Shown here: positions 29,433 through 37,641 of the stretch, one piece after another
How the letters are laid out: each line of letters starts with the position of its first letter
Position numbering within the stretch: position 1 is the first letter of the stretch
Notes under the pieces: model-generated
What the model was told of the DNA's origin: nothing
The model's database searches: none
The model's input: only the letters and a program-made list of their open reading frames with translations
Position numbers and translations under genes: made by a program
Origin: CAKSFT01 sp045603125
Lineage (GTDB): Bacteria; Bacillota; Clostridia; UBA1381
NCBI GenBank assembly: GCA_045603125.1
Contig: JAZULN010000021.1
Span: 1-64,000 of the forward strand
Reading direction: 5' to 3'
DNA: 64,000 nucleotides

Positions 29433-31049
29433 TTAACTCTTTCTTTTTAAAAAAGACAGGCTGCCGTCGGGAGATAGCATAGAAAGGGTCAGGATATATG
29501 CCAAAAATCCGGAAAATGCACTAAACACGAGGGCAATAAAGCGGAATTTAAATATGTATTCTAATGGAAGTAAGGTTAGTTTTATTACAATAAACATAGG
29601 GATTGCCGAAAGGATTATCGAAAAAATCTCCCTTTTTTGAAACTTAATCCCTAATGTTTTTTTAAGAAGCAAGCCTTCAGAAATCATAATTATAAAAAAG
29701 GCTAAATTTGAGCTGATTATTGCACCATAGATATTAAGATAGGGGATTTTGATTAAAATTAGGTTTCCCAAAAGCTTAATTCCGATGCCTAAAAGGTTTA
29801 TAAAAAATGGTTCAAAAACCCTTCCCGCCGAATGGAAAATGGAGGTAAAAATCTGAGAAAGGCTCAAAAAAATCAGACAAGGGGAAATTAGTGTTAACAT
29901 CTTTGCTGAGGCGGTGTTGTGAAAAAGAAGATGTAAAATACTCTCAGATGAGGTCATAAAAAGCACCGCCGCCGGCACTGAAAATGTGAGGGAAAGGTTT
30001 ATTGCTGTCTTAGAATTTTTGCGGACTGATGCCATATCACCCCGGGCTATGCCGCCGGCAATTAAGGGGAGAATTGTGACAGATAGTGTGGCAATCATAC
30101 CCAATGGCAGATGGAATACCGTGAGGGCATAGCCGGAATACGCGCCGTAGAGCCAACGTGCCCCTTCGCCTGACAGTTTCAGGGTGTGCTGTAGGTTATC
30201 AAAAAGGGTGGTGTAGCTTGAAAAGTCAAGCAGGAAGGCTCGGGCACTCGTTGGGTTAAAGCGTATATTTAAAAGCTGATTTCGAATCAGGGCAGTGTCT
30301 AAAATATTTAAGGCGGATAGGGCGGTCTGGGATATAAATAATGGAAGTGCCACCGCCATTATCGATGAATATATGGTTTTATAGGACTTGTCGGGGATTA
30401 TGGTTTTGGGGGTAGTTTTTTTATAAAAAAGATATATTAAACCTAAAAGAAGGGTTGCTAAAATCTCGCCGGTGGTGACCCCGAAGATTGCGGCACCTGT
30501 TTTGATGCTCACCTGTTGGTTTATAAATAAAACCGCTAAAATAAATCCTACAAGGAGCCGCACCAGGGATTCCACCACCTGTATAACTGCGGTTGGAATA
30601 AGAGTTTTTGAGCCTTGAAAATAGCTTTTATATGCATTTCCCCAGGCTACAAAAAATATGGCGGGGGATATGATTTTTATGGATATTTCAGCACTCGGGT
30701 CCTTCATTGCAAAGGCTAAAGGCTTTGCCAAAAAGTAAAGAATTAGGGAGGATAGCCCGCCGATTGCCATAAGAAGCCATTTTGAAAATCTGACGGTCTT
30801 TAGGGCGTCGGCCGGCTTTTTTAGTGCCATATCCTGAGAAATAAGCCGGGATGTTGCAAGGGGGATTCCTGATATTACGAGGGTTAAAAACATGGAATAT
30901 ACCGAGGATGCGGTGGAGTAGATAGCCATTCCTTCCTCTTTTAATATGTATGTTAAAGGGATTTTAAAGAGAGCTCCGAGGATTTTTGAAATTACGTTTG
31001 CGATTATAAGAATTAAGCTTGCCTTAAAAAAACTGTTATCTTCTTTCAT
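29433..31049 (-). CDS. SpoVB/YabM-type polysaccharide flippase (MOP superfamily)
   Basis: Polytopic membrane protein of 538 residues with about 14 helices. The N-terminus KASLILIIANVISKILGALFKIPLTYILKEEGMAIYSTASSVYSMFLTLVISGIPLATSRLIS is the clear mark of the SpoVB family of the MATE/MurJ superfamily, which moves lipid-linked cell-wall precursors and includes spore-cortex proteins. SpoVB and YabM cannot be separated by sight. Its neighbour mazG points to the yabM slot of the Bacillus spoVT-yabR region, though here the gene is inverted. The ATG has no strong ribosome site. Confidence 0.88.
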   Translation of the reverse strand: MKEDNSFFKASLILIIANVISKILGALFKIPLTYILKEEGMAIYSTASSVYSMFLTLVISGIPLATSRLISQDMALKKPADALKTVRFSKWLLMAIGGLSSLILYFLAKPLAFAMKDPSAEISIKIISPAIFFVAWGNAYKSYFQGSKTLIPTAVIQVVESLVRLLVGFILAVLFINQQVSIKTGAAIFGVTTGEILATLLLGLIYLFYKKTTPKTIIPDKSYKTIYSSIMAVALPLFISQTALSALNILDTALIRNQLLNIRFNPTSARAFLLDFSSYTTLFDNLQHTLKLSGEGARWLYGAYSGYALTVFHLPLGMIATLSVTILPLIAGGIARGDMASVRKNSKTAINLSLTFSVPAAVLFMTSSESILHLLFHNTASAKMLTLISPCLIFLSLSQIFTSIFHSAGRVFEPFFINLLGIGIKLLGNLILIKIPYLNIYGAIISSNLAFFIIMISEGLLLKKTLGIKFQKREIFSIILSAIPMFIVIKLTLLPLEYIFKFRFIALVFSAFSGFLAYILTLSMLSPDGSLSFLKRKS

Positions 31050-31074
31050 TTTTTACCGCCTTTTAAAATTTTTC

Positions 31075-31103
31075 TTGTTATAACAATTTATTTGTGATAT
31101 ACT
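31075..31103 (+). promoter_or_regulatory. Promoter of mazG
   Basis: TTGTTA 31075-31080, 17-bp spacer, TATACT 31098-31103, about 40 bp before the mazG start. Confidence 0.6.
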
Positions 31104-31141
31104 TCAATTATGAATACAAGAGGTTTAAAAGGAGAATAAAT

Positions 31142-31927
31142 ATGGACATAAAAGAAAAATATACAATAGATGATTTATTAGAGATTGTCACAACTTTAAG
31201 AGCTCCCGGTGGTTGTCCATGGGACAGAGCCCAGACCCATGACACTATAAAAAAGAGCATGATTGAAGAGGTTTATGAAACAATTGATGCTATTGATAAT
31301 AACGACGATAAGATGTTTGCGAATGAGCTTGGGGACCTGCTTTTACAGATAGTTTTACATGCGGTTATTGCCAAAGAAAGAGATGCTTTTGATTTTTCGG
31401 TTATATTAAAAGAAATTTGTGATAAACTAATTACCAGACACACCCATGTTTTTGGTAATGTTAAGGCAAAGGATGAAAAGGATGCCCTTAAGACCTGGGA
31501 AGAGAATAAGAAAAAGGAAAAGGGTCAAAAAAGCTACAGCGAAATAATCAGCGATATCCCCAAAGGCTTGCCGGCTTTAATGAATGCCCAGAAGGTTCAG
31601 AAAAAGGCAAAGTCAAGCGGGTTTGACTGGACAAATACCGAGGATGTGTTTGAAAAGTTAAGAGAGGAAATAGATGAGCTTGAGGAGGCATATAACAGTG
31701 AAGGGGCGGATAGGATAAAGGAAGAGTATGGGGATGTACTCTTTTCAATGGTAAATCTTGGGAGGTTTTTGGAGGTGGATTCCGAAACTGAGCTTTTGAG
31801 GGCAACAAAAAAATTCACCGAAAGATTTATAAAAATGGAGAATATGGCAAAGGATAAAAATACAAATCTAGACCAATTATCGCTTATGGAAATGAATAAA
31901 TTGTGGGAAAAAGCCAAAGAAAAGTGA
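31142..31927 (+). CDS. mazG: Nucleoside triphosphate pyrophosphohydrolase MazG
   Basis: House-cleaning NTP pyrophosphohydrolase of 261 residues with two tandem MazG domains. The first has the typical LRAPGGCPWDRAQTHDTIKKSMIEEVYETIDAID and NELGDLLLQIVLHA, with the metal-binding E-x-x-E and E-x-x-D patterns. The second, from about 160, has LREEIDELEEAY and EEYGDVLFSMVNLGRFLEVD. The start at 31142 is chosen because AAAGGAG precedes it; the longer frame to 31094 runs into the promoter. Synteny with yabN (B. subtilis) supports the call. Confidence 0.94.
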   Translation: MDIKEKYTIDDLLEIVTTLRAPGGCPWDRAQTHDTIKKSMIEEVYETIDAIDNNDDKMFANELGDLLLQIVLHAVIAKERDAFDFSVILKEICDKLITRHTHVFGNVKAKDEKDALKTWEENKKKEKGQKSYSEIISDIPKGLPALMNAQKVQKKAKSSGFDWTNTEDVFEKLREEIDELEEAYNSEGADRIKEEYGDVLFSMVNLGRFLEVDSETELLRATKKFTERFIKMENMAKDKNTNLDQLSLMEMNKLWEKAKEK

Positions 31928-31966
31928 TAAATTTTAAATATTTTGTGAAAAATTATAAAAATACTC

Positions 31967-31995
31967 TTGACAAAAGAAAAAAATTTATATAAAAT
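31967..31995 (+). promoter_or_regulatory. Strong promoter of hup
   Basis: TTGACA 31967-31972, 17-bp A/T-rich spacer, TAAAAT 31990-31995. The start codon is 55 bp further on. Confidence 0.85.
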
Positions 31996-32049
31996 AGATG
32001 CAAGTGGGAAATAAAACCCAAATATAGTTTAACTTAGGAGGATAAAGTT

Positions 32050-32325
32050 ATGAACAAGTCAGAATTAATCGCATCTGTTGCAGAACAAGCTGCATTATCA
32101 AAGAAGGATGCAGAAAAGGCAATAAACGCTGTTGTTGAAACAATCTCTGGTGCTTTGGCAGAAGGTGAAAAGATCCAACTTATGGGATTCGGTACATTCG
32201 AAGTTAGAGCAAGAGAAGCAAGAACAGGTAAGAACCCAAGAACTGGCGAAACAATCAAGATCTCTGCTTCAAAAGTTCCTGCTTTCAAGGCTGGTCAAGC
32301 ATTAAAGAACGCTGTTAACAAATAA
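32050..32325 (+). CDS. hup: DNA-binding protein HU
   Basis: Histone-like nucleoid protein of 91 residues. NKSELIASVAEQAALSKKDAEKAINAVVETI forms the dimerisation helices, GFGTFEVRAREARTGKNPRTGETIKI the DNA-embracing arm, and VPAFKAGQALKNAVN the end. Preceded by TAGGAGG and a strong promoter, with codon use (GCT, GTT, AAG) of a highly expressed gene. It is inserted between mazG and rqcP, as in several Clostridia, but has its own promoter and terminator. Confidence 0.97.
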   Translation: MNKSELIASVAEQAALSKKDAEKAINAVVETISGALAEGEKIQLMGFGTFEVRAREARTGKNPRTGETIKISASKVPAFKAGQALKNAVNK

Positions 32326-32339
32326 TTTTTAGCAGAGTG

Positions 32340-32377
32340 AAAAGGACTTCTCTTTTAAAAGAAGTCCTTTATTTTTT
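32340..32377 (+). terminator. Terminator of hup
   Basis: GGACTTC and GAAGTCC arms with inner TTTT / AAAA pairing, extended by AAA / TTT, followed by ATTTTTTAT. Confidence 0.85.
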
Positions 32378-32394
32378 ATAAAAAGGAGAAATTT

Positions 32395-32637
32395 ATGCGT
32401 TTAGATAAATATTTGAAGGTTTCAAGGCTTATAAAAAGACGCACTATTGCAAATGAGGCTTGCGATGCTGGAAGGATTTCGGTAAACGGTAAGGTGGCAA
32501 AGGCATCTTACGATGTTAAGGTGGGCGATGTGATTGAGGTTCAACTTGGTGAAAAGCTGCTTCGGGCAGAGGTACTGCAGGTTTTGGAACATGCTCTTAA
32601 AAACGATGCGGTTTTGATGTATAAAATACTGTCATAA
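32395..32637 (+). CDS. rqcP: S4-domain RNA-binding protein RqcP
   Basis: Single S4 domain protein of 80 residues (MRLDKYLKVSRLIKRRTIANEACDAGRISVNGKVAKASYDVKVGDVIEVQL), known as YabO/RqcP, which stabilises P-site tRNA during poly-alanine tailing of stalled chains on free 50S subunits by RqcH. Length and the RLDKYLKVSRLIKRRT start match the family. AAGGAG is 8 bp before the ATG. Position after mazG and before yabP equals the Bacillus yabO slot. Confidence 0.93.
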   Translation: MRLDKYLKVSRLIKRRTIANEACDAGRISVNGKVAKASYDVKVGDVIEVQLGEKLLRAEVLQVLEHALKNDAVLMYKILS

Positions 32638-32691
32638 TAAAGAACCTTCCGAATAAAATGATAAGGAAAACTTGATTCGGAGGGTTTAATA

Positions 32692-32991
32692 ATGGTTATA
32701 GACGAAAAAAGAGCAAAAATTTCGGAGGAGAGAAAACCAAACCATAAGCTTATAATGGAGGATAGGGCGCGGCTTACCATTGGCGGAGTGGAGAATGTGG
32801 AGAGCTTTTCCGACTGTTTGGTTTTACTCGACACTTCTATGGGAAGATTAGCTATAAAGGGTGAAAATCTTCATATAAATAAGCTTGATGTCACGGGTGG
32901 AGACTTTTCTTTAGATGGAAAAGTTAACTCCTTAGAATACCAGAAAAAGTCGGGTAAAAAAGGCGGATTTTTAGAAAATCTTTTCAAGTAG
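32692..32991 (+). CDS. yabP: Sporulation protein YabP
   Basis: Protein of 99 residues with the YabP/YqfC domain: HKLIMEDRARLTIGGVENVESFSDCLVLLDTSMGRLAIKGENLHINKLDVTGGDFSLDGKVNSLEY. A family needed for spore coat or cortex development in Bacillus. GGAGGG precedes the ATG. The gene is followed 12 bp later by yabQ. Confidence 0.94.
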   Translation: MVIDEKRAKISEERKPNHKLIMEDRARLTIGGVENVESFSDCLVLLDTSMGRLAIKGENLHINKLDVTGGDFSLDGKVNSLEYQKKSGKKGGFLENLFK

Positions 32992-33003
32992 AGAGGATTT
33001 AAG

Positions 33004-33615
33004 ATGAAACCTATTTTATCAAAAGAGCTTTTGGCCTTTTTTGCAATGGTGGGGCTAGGGGGTCTGATTGGTGTGATTTTTGACCTTTTAAGGGCATTTA
33101 GAAAAATTATAAAGAGGGATTTTTTTGTCCACATAACCGACATAATTTTCTGGGTTTCCGCATTTTTTGTAACGGTTATAACTCTCTATCTTTTTTTAGA
33201 TGGGGAGTTAAGATTTTTTTTGGTGATTTCTGCGTTTTTGAGCATGATTTTATATTTTTTAATCCTCTCAAAATGGGTTAAATATCTTTTTTTAAAAGTT
33301 TTAGAATTTTTTTTCGCGATTTTTAAATTTATTTTTAAAATACTCTTGACACCGCTTGAATTTTTGTATAAAATTCTATTGATAAGGACTTTTATAAAAT
33401 TACGAAAATTTTTAGATAAATTGAAAAAAAAGAGAGGTTGTCATAATGAGGAGAATTCCTGCCGTAACGGTTTCTTTAATCGTTGCATTTTTACTGGTAA
33501 AAGGTATTGTAAAGCAACCGGAAATAACAAACAACAAAGAAAAAATTCAAAATTTAAATATGGAAATAGCAGAACAACAGGAAAAGCTAAACGAGTTAGA
33601 CGGTCTGATGGATAA
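33004..33615 (+). CDS. yabQ: Sporulation protein YabQ with an abnormal 3' extension (probable frameshift)
   Basis: Spore cortex membrane protein; the N-terminal part LLAFFAMVGLGGLIGVIFDLLRAFRKI and about four helices fit YabQ. As written, the frame is 203 codons and overlaps divIC by 170 bp; its last 60 residues are basic, Cys-containing and unlike a natural tail. At 33424-33431 there is a run of eight A. With nine A the protein would end KKKERLS at a TAATGA that contains the divIC ATG, about 148 residues, a normal operon junction. So the 3' end is either a sequencing indel, a real frameshift or a slippage site. Start ATG at 33004 after AGAGAGGA. Confidence 0.82.
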   Translation: MKPILSKELLAFFAMVGLGGLIGVIFDLLRAFRKIIKRDFFVHITDIIFWVSAFFVTVITLYLFLDGELRFFLVISAFLSMILYFLILSKWVKYLFLKVLEFFFAIFKFIFKILLTPLEFLYKILLIRTFIKLRKFLDKLKKKRGCHNEENSCRNGFFNRCIFTGKRYCKATGNNKQQRKNSKFKYGNSRTTGKAKRVRRSDG

Positions 33616-33712
33616 AGTCGACACCGATGAGTACATAGAAAAAGTTGCAAGAGAAAAACTTGACCTTGTTAAGGAAAATGAAATCATCTTTATAGATGTT
33701 GCGTCAGAGTAA
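33446..33712 (+). CDS. divIC: Septum formation initiator DivIC
   Basis: Bitopic division protein of 88 residues. One membrane helix (about 7-22, VTVSLIVAFLLVKGIV), then a coiled coil (NNKEKIQNLNMEIAEQQEKLNELDGLMDKVDTDEYIEKVAREKLDLVKENEIIF) that ends in the conserved ARE-LxLVKpgE motif. It forms a complex with FtsL and DivIB at the septum. ATG at 33446 has AGAGAGG upstream. The 5' part is overlapped by the extended yabQ frame. Confidence 0.92.
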   Translation: MRRIPAVTVSLIVAFLLVKGIVKQPEITNNKEKIQNLNMEIAEQQEKLNELDGLMDKVDTDEYIEKVAREKLDLVKENEIIFIDVASE

Positions 33713-33753
33713 TATACAAAAATTTATCCCCTGAGGAGGAAAAGAAGGATAAA

Positions 33754-34200
33754 ATGGCAATCGAGGTTGGAAACATATTAGAAGGTAAAATTGTAAATGT
33801 CATGCCTTTTGGTGCTTTTGTGGCACTCCCTGAAGACAAGACAGGTCTTGTACATATTTCGGAGATTTCGTCAGAATATGTGGAGGACATAAACACCTGC
33901 ATAAAACGCGGCGATGTGGTGAAGGTTAAGGTTATAAAGATTGAAGACACAGGGAAAATCAGTCTTTCAATTAAAAAGGCAGAAGAGAAAAAGCGCGAGA
34001 AGAAAAAGGAAGAAAAACCTCAAAAACCGGCCATTATAAGACCGGCTGACATTGATTGGTCAAGAAAAGATGAAGATTTATCTTTTGAAGATAAACTGAG
34101 TAAATTCAAGCAAGACAGTGATGAAAAGATGCTGTCACTAAAGCGTAGTAACGAGTCCAAGCGTTCGGGTGGCTACAAAAGAGGCGGAAGTTCATACTAA
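33754..34200 (+). CDS. yabR: S1-domain RNA-binding protein (YabR)
   Basis: Protein of 148 residues. The N-terminal S1 domain (3-72) reads VGNILEGKIVNVMPFGAFVALPEDKTGLVHISEISSEYVEDI, followed by VKVKVIKIEDTGKISLSIKKAEEK. A basic Lys/Glu-rich linker and a Ser/Arg/Gly tail follow. It matches YabR/GSP13-type proteins that associate with ribosomes. Last gene of the collinear yab block, 41 bp after divIC, with a terminator behind it. Confidence 0.9.
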   Translation: MAIEVGNILEGKIVNVMPFGAFVALPEDKTGLVHISEISSEYVEDINTCIKRGDVVKVKVIKIEDTGKISLSIKKAEEKKREKKKEEKPQKPAIIRPADIDWSRKDEDLSFEDKLSKFKQDSDEKMLSLKRSNESKRSGGYKRGGSSY

Positions 34201-34206
34201 AATATT

Positions 34207-34231
34207 AAGGAGGATTCGTTCCTCCTTTTTT
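34207..34231 (+). terminator. Terminator after yabR
   Basis: AAGGAGGA / TCCTCCTT stem with a 5-nt loop and a T6 tract, directly after the yabR stop. Confidence 0.85.
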
Positions 34232-34269
34232 GTCATTTTACTGTGGAAAAAGAAAAAAGAGGTGCAAAA

Positions 34270-35742
34270 ATGAGAAAAATAAATCTTACAATGCTAACAG
34301 ATTTTTATGAGTTTACCATGTCAAACGGTTTTTTCAATGAAGGGTATGGAGAAAAAATCGCGTATTTTGATATGTTTTTTAGGTCAAACCCAGATAACGG
34401 TGGGTTTTCTATAATGGCAGGAGTCGAGCAGATTGTTGAATATATAAAGGATCTGGAGTTTGGACCTGAGGAGATTGAATATCTTGAGAGTAAGAAAATC
34501 TTTAGTGAGGAATTTATAGAATATTTAAGAAATTTCAAGTTCTCGTGCGACGTATGGGCAATCCCTGAGGGAACACCAATATTCCCGGGTGAGCCTATTG
34601 TTGTTGTAAGAGGCCCTGTCGTTCAGGCTCAATTCTTAGAAACTATGATACTTCTTACCATCAACCATCAAAGCCTGATTGCCACAAAGGCCAATAGAAT
34701 TGTAAGAGCGGCTGGTGGACGCCCTGTTATGGAATTTGGCTCACGCCGTGCCCAAGGCTATGATGCGGCAATTTTAGGGGCAAGAGCTGCCTTTATCGGC
34801 GGATGTGCCGGAACCGCATGTGTATCTGCTGATTTAGAATATGGTGTGCCGGCACTTGGCACTATGGCACACAGTTGGGTTCAGTTATTTGATACAGAAT
34901 ACGACGCATTTTTAGCTTATGCAAAAAATTATCCCGACAACTGTACTCTACTTGTCGATACCTATAACGTCTTAAAGTCGGGTGTACCGAATGCGATAAA
35001 GGTATTTAATGAGTACCTTGTCCCGAGAGGTTATAGACCAAAGGGCATTAGAATCGACAGTGGTGACATTACCTATCTATCTAAAAAATGCAGAAAGATG
35101 TTAGACGATGCAGGGTTCCCCGACTGTGGAATTGTTGCATCCAATTCACTTGACGAGTATCTGATAAGAGATACACTGGCACAAGGTGCGAAAATCGATT
35201 CCTTTGGTGTTGGCGAAAGACTTATAACCTCAAAATCTTCACCTGTTTTTGGCGGGGTATATAAGCTTGTGGCGGTTGAAGACGGCGATGGACAAATTAT
35301 CCCGAAAATCAAGATAAGTGAGAATGTAGCAAAGATTACGACACCTGGATTTAAACAGGTATATAGACTTTATTCGAAGGAAAATTCGGCAGCGATTGCC
35401 GATGTTATAACCCTTTTTGACGAAGAGATGCCGGAGGGTGAATATGAGTTATTCGATCCGGAACATACATGGAAAAAGAAAAAGGTTAAGGATTTTTATG
35501 CACGTCCCCTTCTAAAACAGATTTTTAATAAGGGCGAGCTTGTTTATCAAAATCCGGAGCTTAAAGTCTTGAAGGAGTACTGTAAGATGGAAGTGGAAGG
35601 ACTTTGGGAGGAAGTAAAGCGTTTTGAAAATCCGCACAAATACTATGTAGATATGTCGAAAAAGTTGTGGGAAATAAAGAACGATATGCTTGAGAAGTTC
35701 CAAAACGGAGTTATAAATGGAAACAAAGATAGTCAAAATTGA
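34270..35742 (+). CDS. pncB: Nicotinate phosphoribosyltransferase
   Basis: Enzyme of 490 residues that converts nicotinate and PRPP to nicotinate mononucleotide (NAD salvage). NLTMLTDFYEFTMSNGFF at the N-terminus, EFGSRRAQGYDAAILGARAAFIGGCAGT with the phosphate-site Arg, GTMAHSWVQ with the phosphorylated His, and IRIDSGDITYLSKKCR are all typical. The ATG at 34270 has AGAGGTG upstream; an in-frame GTG at 34243 precedes that site. It overlaps the tsaC start by 26 bp, so they are coupled. Confidence 0.95.
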   Translation: MRKINLTMLTDFYEFTMSNGFFNEGYGEKIAYFDMFFRSNPDNGGFSIMAGVEQIVEYIKDLEFGPEEIEYLESKKIFSEEFIEYLRNFKFSCDVWAIPEGTPIFPGEPIVVVRGPVVQAQFLETMILLTINHQSLIATKANRIVRAAGGRPVMEFGSRRAQGYDAAILGARAAFIGGCAGTACVSADLEYGVPALGTMAHSWVQLFDTEYDAFLAYAKNYPDNCTLLVDTYNVLKSGVPNAIKVFNEYLVPRGYRPKGIRIDSGDITYLSKKCRKMLDDAGFPDCGIVASNSLDEYLIRDTLAQGAKIDSFGVGERLITSKSSPVFGGVYKLVAVEDGDGQIIPKIKISENVAKITTPGFKQVYRLYSKENSAAIADVITLFDEEMPEGEYELFDPEHTWKKKKVKDFYARPLLKQIFNKGELVYQNPELKVLKEYCKMEVEGLWEEVKRFENPHKYYVDMSKKLWEIKNDMLEKFQNGVINGNKDSQN

Positions 35743-36745
35743 TGATAAAAATATAGATATCCGGGCGTTGGAGTGCCTTGGCAAAATCATAAGAGCCGGC
35801 GGCCTTGTGGCCTTTCCTACCGAAACGGTTTACGGGCTTGGGGCAGATGCTTTGAACGAAGATGCCGTTAAAAAAATTTTTGAAGCCAAAAATCGACCGG
35901 CAGATAATCCGTTGATTGTTCATTTTTGTGAGATTTCGGACATTTCAGAGGTTGCACATTTAACCAACGCGGCAAAAAAGGTACTTGAAAAGTTTTCGCC
36001 GGGGCCTTTGACGGTTATTTTGAAAAAGAAGCCAACTGTCGGTAAAAATGTAACGGCAGAGCTAGATACTGTGGCGGTAAGAATACCGGAGAGTAAAACA
36101 GCCAGGGCGTTTATAAAGACAGCGGGCCGCCCCATTGCAGCACCTAGTGCCAACCTTTCAGGGAAACCCAGCCCGACCCGATTTGTGGATGTATTTGAGG
36201 ATATGTCGGGTAGGATTGACGCAATAATTGATGGTGCTGACTGCTCGGTTGGGGTGGAATCTACCGTTTTGGATATGACAGGAGAAAAACCGGTAATTTT
36301 AAGACCGGGTGGTGTGACGCTAAAGGAAATTCAAGCGATACTCCCTGATGCCGAGGTGGACAAGCATGTTTTAGAGGCAGTTTCAAAAGACGAAACTCCC
36401 AAAAGTCCCGGCATGAAATATAAACACTATGCACCTGATGCGGAGGTTTATGTTATAGAAGGGGACACTAAAAACACCAACGAAAAGATAAGAGAACTAC
36501 TAGCGGAAAATAGAGATAAAAAGGTTGGGGTTTTCTCTCTTGGAGAGGACTTTTCTGCCGATTGTGTAATCTATGCCGGATGCGACAATAAAGAATATGC
36601 AAAAAATCTATTTGCCGCACTAAGAGAGTTTGACCGCCGTGGTATGGATATTGTTTTTGCACAGTTTAAAAATGATGATGACTATGGTTTGGCGGTAAAA
36701 AACCGATTATATAAATCGGCGGCAAACCGGGTTTTTAGAGTTTGA
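35717..36745 (+). CDS. tsaC: L-threonylcarbamoyladenylate synthase
   Basis: Sua5-type long form of 342 residues that makes threonylcarbamoyl-AMP from Thr, bicarbonate and ATP for t6A37 in ANN-decoding tRNAs. The YrdC domain (about 10-205) has AGGLVAFPTETVYGLGADA, AKNRPADNPLIVH and RPIAAPSANLSGKPSPT. The C-terminal Sua5 domain (about 225-340) begins SPGMKYKHYAPDA. GGAG precedes the ATG inside the end of pncB. TsaD is encoded four genes downstream; TsaB and TsaE are not in this window. Confidence 0.94.
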   Translation: METKIVKIDDKNIDIRALECLGKIIRAGGLVAFPTETVYGLGADALNEDAVKKIFEAKNRPADNPLIVHFCEISDISEVAHLTNAAKKVLEKFSPGPLTVILKKKPTVGKNVTAELDTVAVRIPESKTARAFIKTAGRPIAAPSANLSGKPSPTRFVDVFEDMSGRIDAIIDGADCSVGVESTVLDMTGEKPVILRPGGVTLKEIQAILPDAEVDKHVLEAVSKDETPKSPGMKYKHYAPDAEVYVIEGDTKNTNEKIRELLAENRDKKVGVFSLGEDFSADCVIYAGCDNKEYAKNLFAALREFDRRGMDIVFAQFKNDDDYGLAVKNRLYKSAANRVFRV

Positions 36746-36756
36746 GGAGAATATAG

Positions 36757-37188
36757 ATGAATATACTGTTTGTTTGTACTGGTAACACCTGCAGAAGTCC
36801 TATGGCGGCTGCCTTAATGAATAAGATTGCCGAGGACGAGGACTTGGATATTCGCATTGAGTCGGCAGGTATATTTGCAGAAGATGGCGAGCCGGCATCA
36901 ACCGAGGCCATTGTTACCATGAAAAAATACGATATAGATCTTTTGGGGCATCATGCTCAACAGATAAATTCAGAGCTTATAGAAAAAAGCGATTTAATCC
37001 TTACAATGACTGAGGGTCAAAAAATGTTATTTGCCGATGTAGCTGATAAAAAGGTATATACCGTTTGCGAATATGCCGGTGTTCCTGGCGACATTGACGA
37101 CCCTTATGGCGGAGATGTGGAAGAATATGAAGAAGTTGCCGAAATGTTATATCTTGCACTTCAGGCTATGGTGGAGAAATTAAGATGA
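36757..37188 (+). CDS. Low-molecular-weight protein phosphatase (YwlE-like, Arg/Tyr)
   Basis: Protein of 143 residues with the CX5R phosphate loop FVCTGNTCRSPMAAALM near the start and the general-acid Asp in DIDDPYGGDVEEY. Thr in the loop (CTGNTCRS) is the residue that favours phospho-arginine in Bacillus YwlE. It has the same place as ywlE beside tsaC/sua5 (ywlC) in Bacillus. The ATG follows GAGGAGA. It overlaps rimI by 4 bp (ATGA). Confidence 0.9.
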   Translation: MNILFVCTGNTCRSPMAAALMNKIAEDEDLDIRIESAGIFAEDGEPASTEAIVTMKKYDIDLLGHHAQQINSELIEKSDLILTMTEGQKMLFADVADKKVYTVCEYAGVPGDIDDPYGGDVEEYEEVAEMLYLALQAMVEKLR

Positions 37189-37628
37189 TATCGTTAAGAT
37201 ATATGAAAAAAGAGGACATCGACGGAGTTTTAACGGTTGAAAAAGAGTCCTTTTCAACCCCGTGGACCGAAAAGCTTTTTTATGATGAGGTTGAAAATCC
37301 AAGAACTGTTTACTTTGTTGCCGTAACCGATAACGGAGAAATTGTGGGCTATGGTGGAATGTGGCACGTGGTCGATGAGGGACAGATAACCAACATCGCA
37401 GTTAAAAAGAATTGTAGAGGCGAGGGTGTAGGGTCAAAGATTCTTGAATCACTTATAAAGTGGGCGAAGGATAATGAAATTTTGGTAATACAGCTTGAGC
37501 TAAGAGAAGGAAATACTGCGGCTTTTGGACTATATAAAAAGTACGGTTTTTCCGTGGTTGGAAAGCGAAAGGACTACTATAAAAATCCGACAGAAGACGC
37601 AATCTTAATGGATTTAGCAGTAAACTAA
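37185..37628 (+). CDS. rimI: Ribosomal protein S18-alanine N-acetyltransferase
   Basis: GNAT acetyltransferase of 147 residues. YMKKEDIDGVLTVEKESFSTPWTEKLFYDEVENP at the start, GYGGMWHVVDEGQITNIAV in the middle, GEGVGSKILESLIKWA as the acetyl-CoA loop and the final ELREGNTAAFGLYKKYGFSVVGKRKDYY are RimI hallmarks. It starts within the preceding stop codon and lies 13 bp before tsaD, the standard arrangement. Confidence 0.93.
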   Translation: MISLRYMKKEDIDGVLTVEKESFSTPWTEKLFYDEVENPRTVYFVAVTDNGEIVGYGGMWHVVDEGQITNIAVKKNCRGEGVGSKILESLIKWAKDNEILVIQLELREGNTAAFGLYKKYGFSVVGKRKDYYKNPTEDAILMDLAVN

Positions 37629-37641
37629 AGTGAGGTTTTAA

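Noticed and set aside
31548..31917. Minus-strand ORFs of 86 and 106 codons within mazG
   Set aside because: Both are antisense shadows of a clear mazG gene and have no ribosome site.
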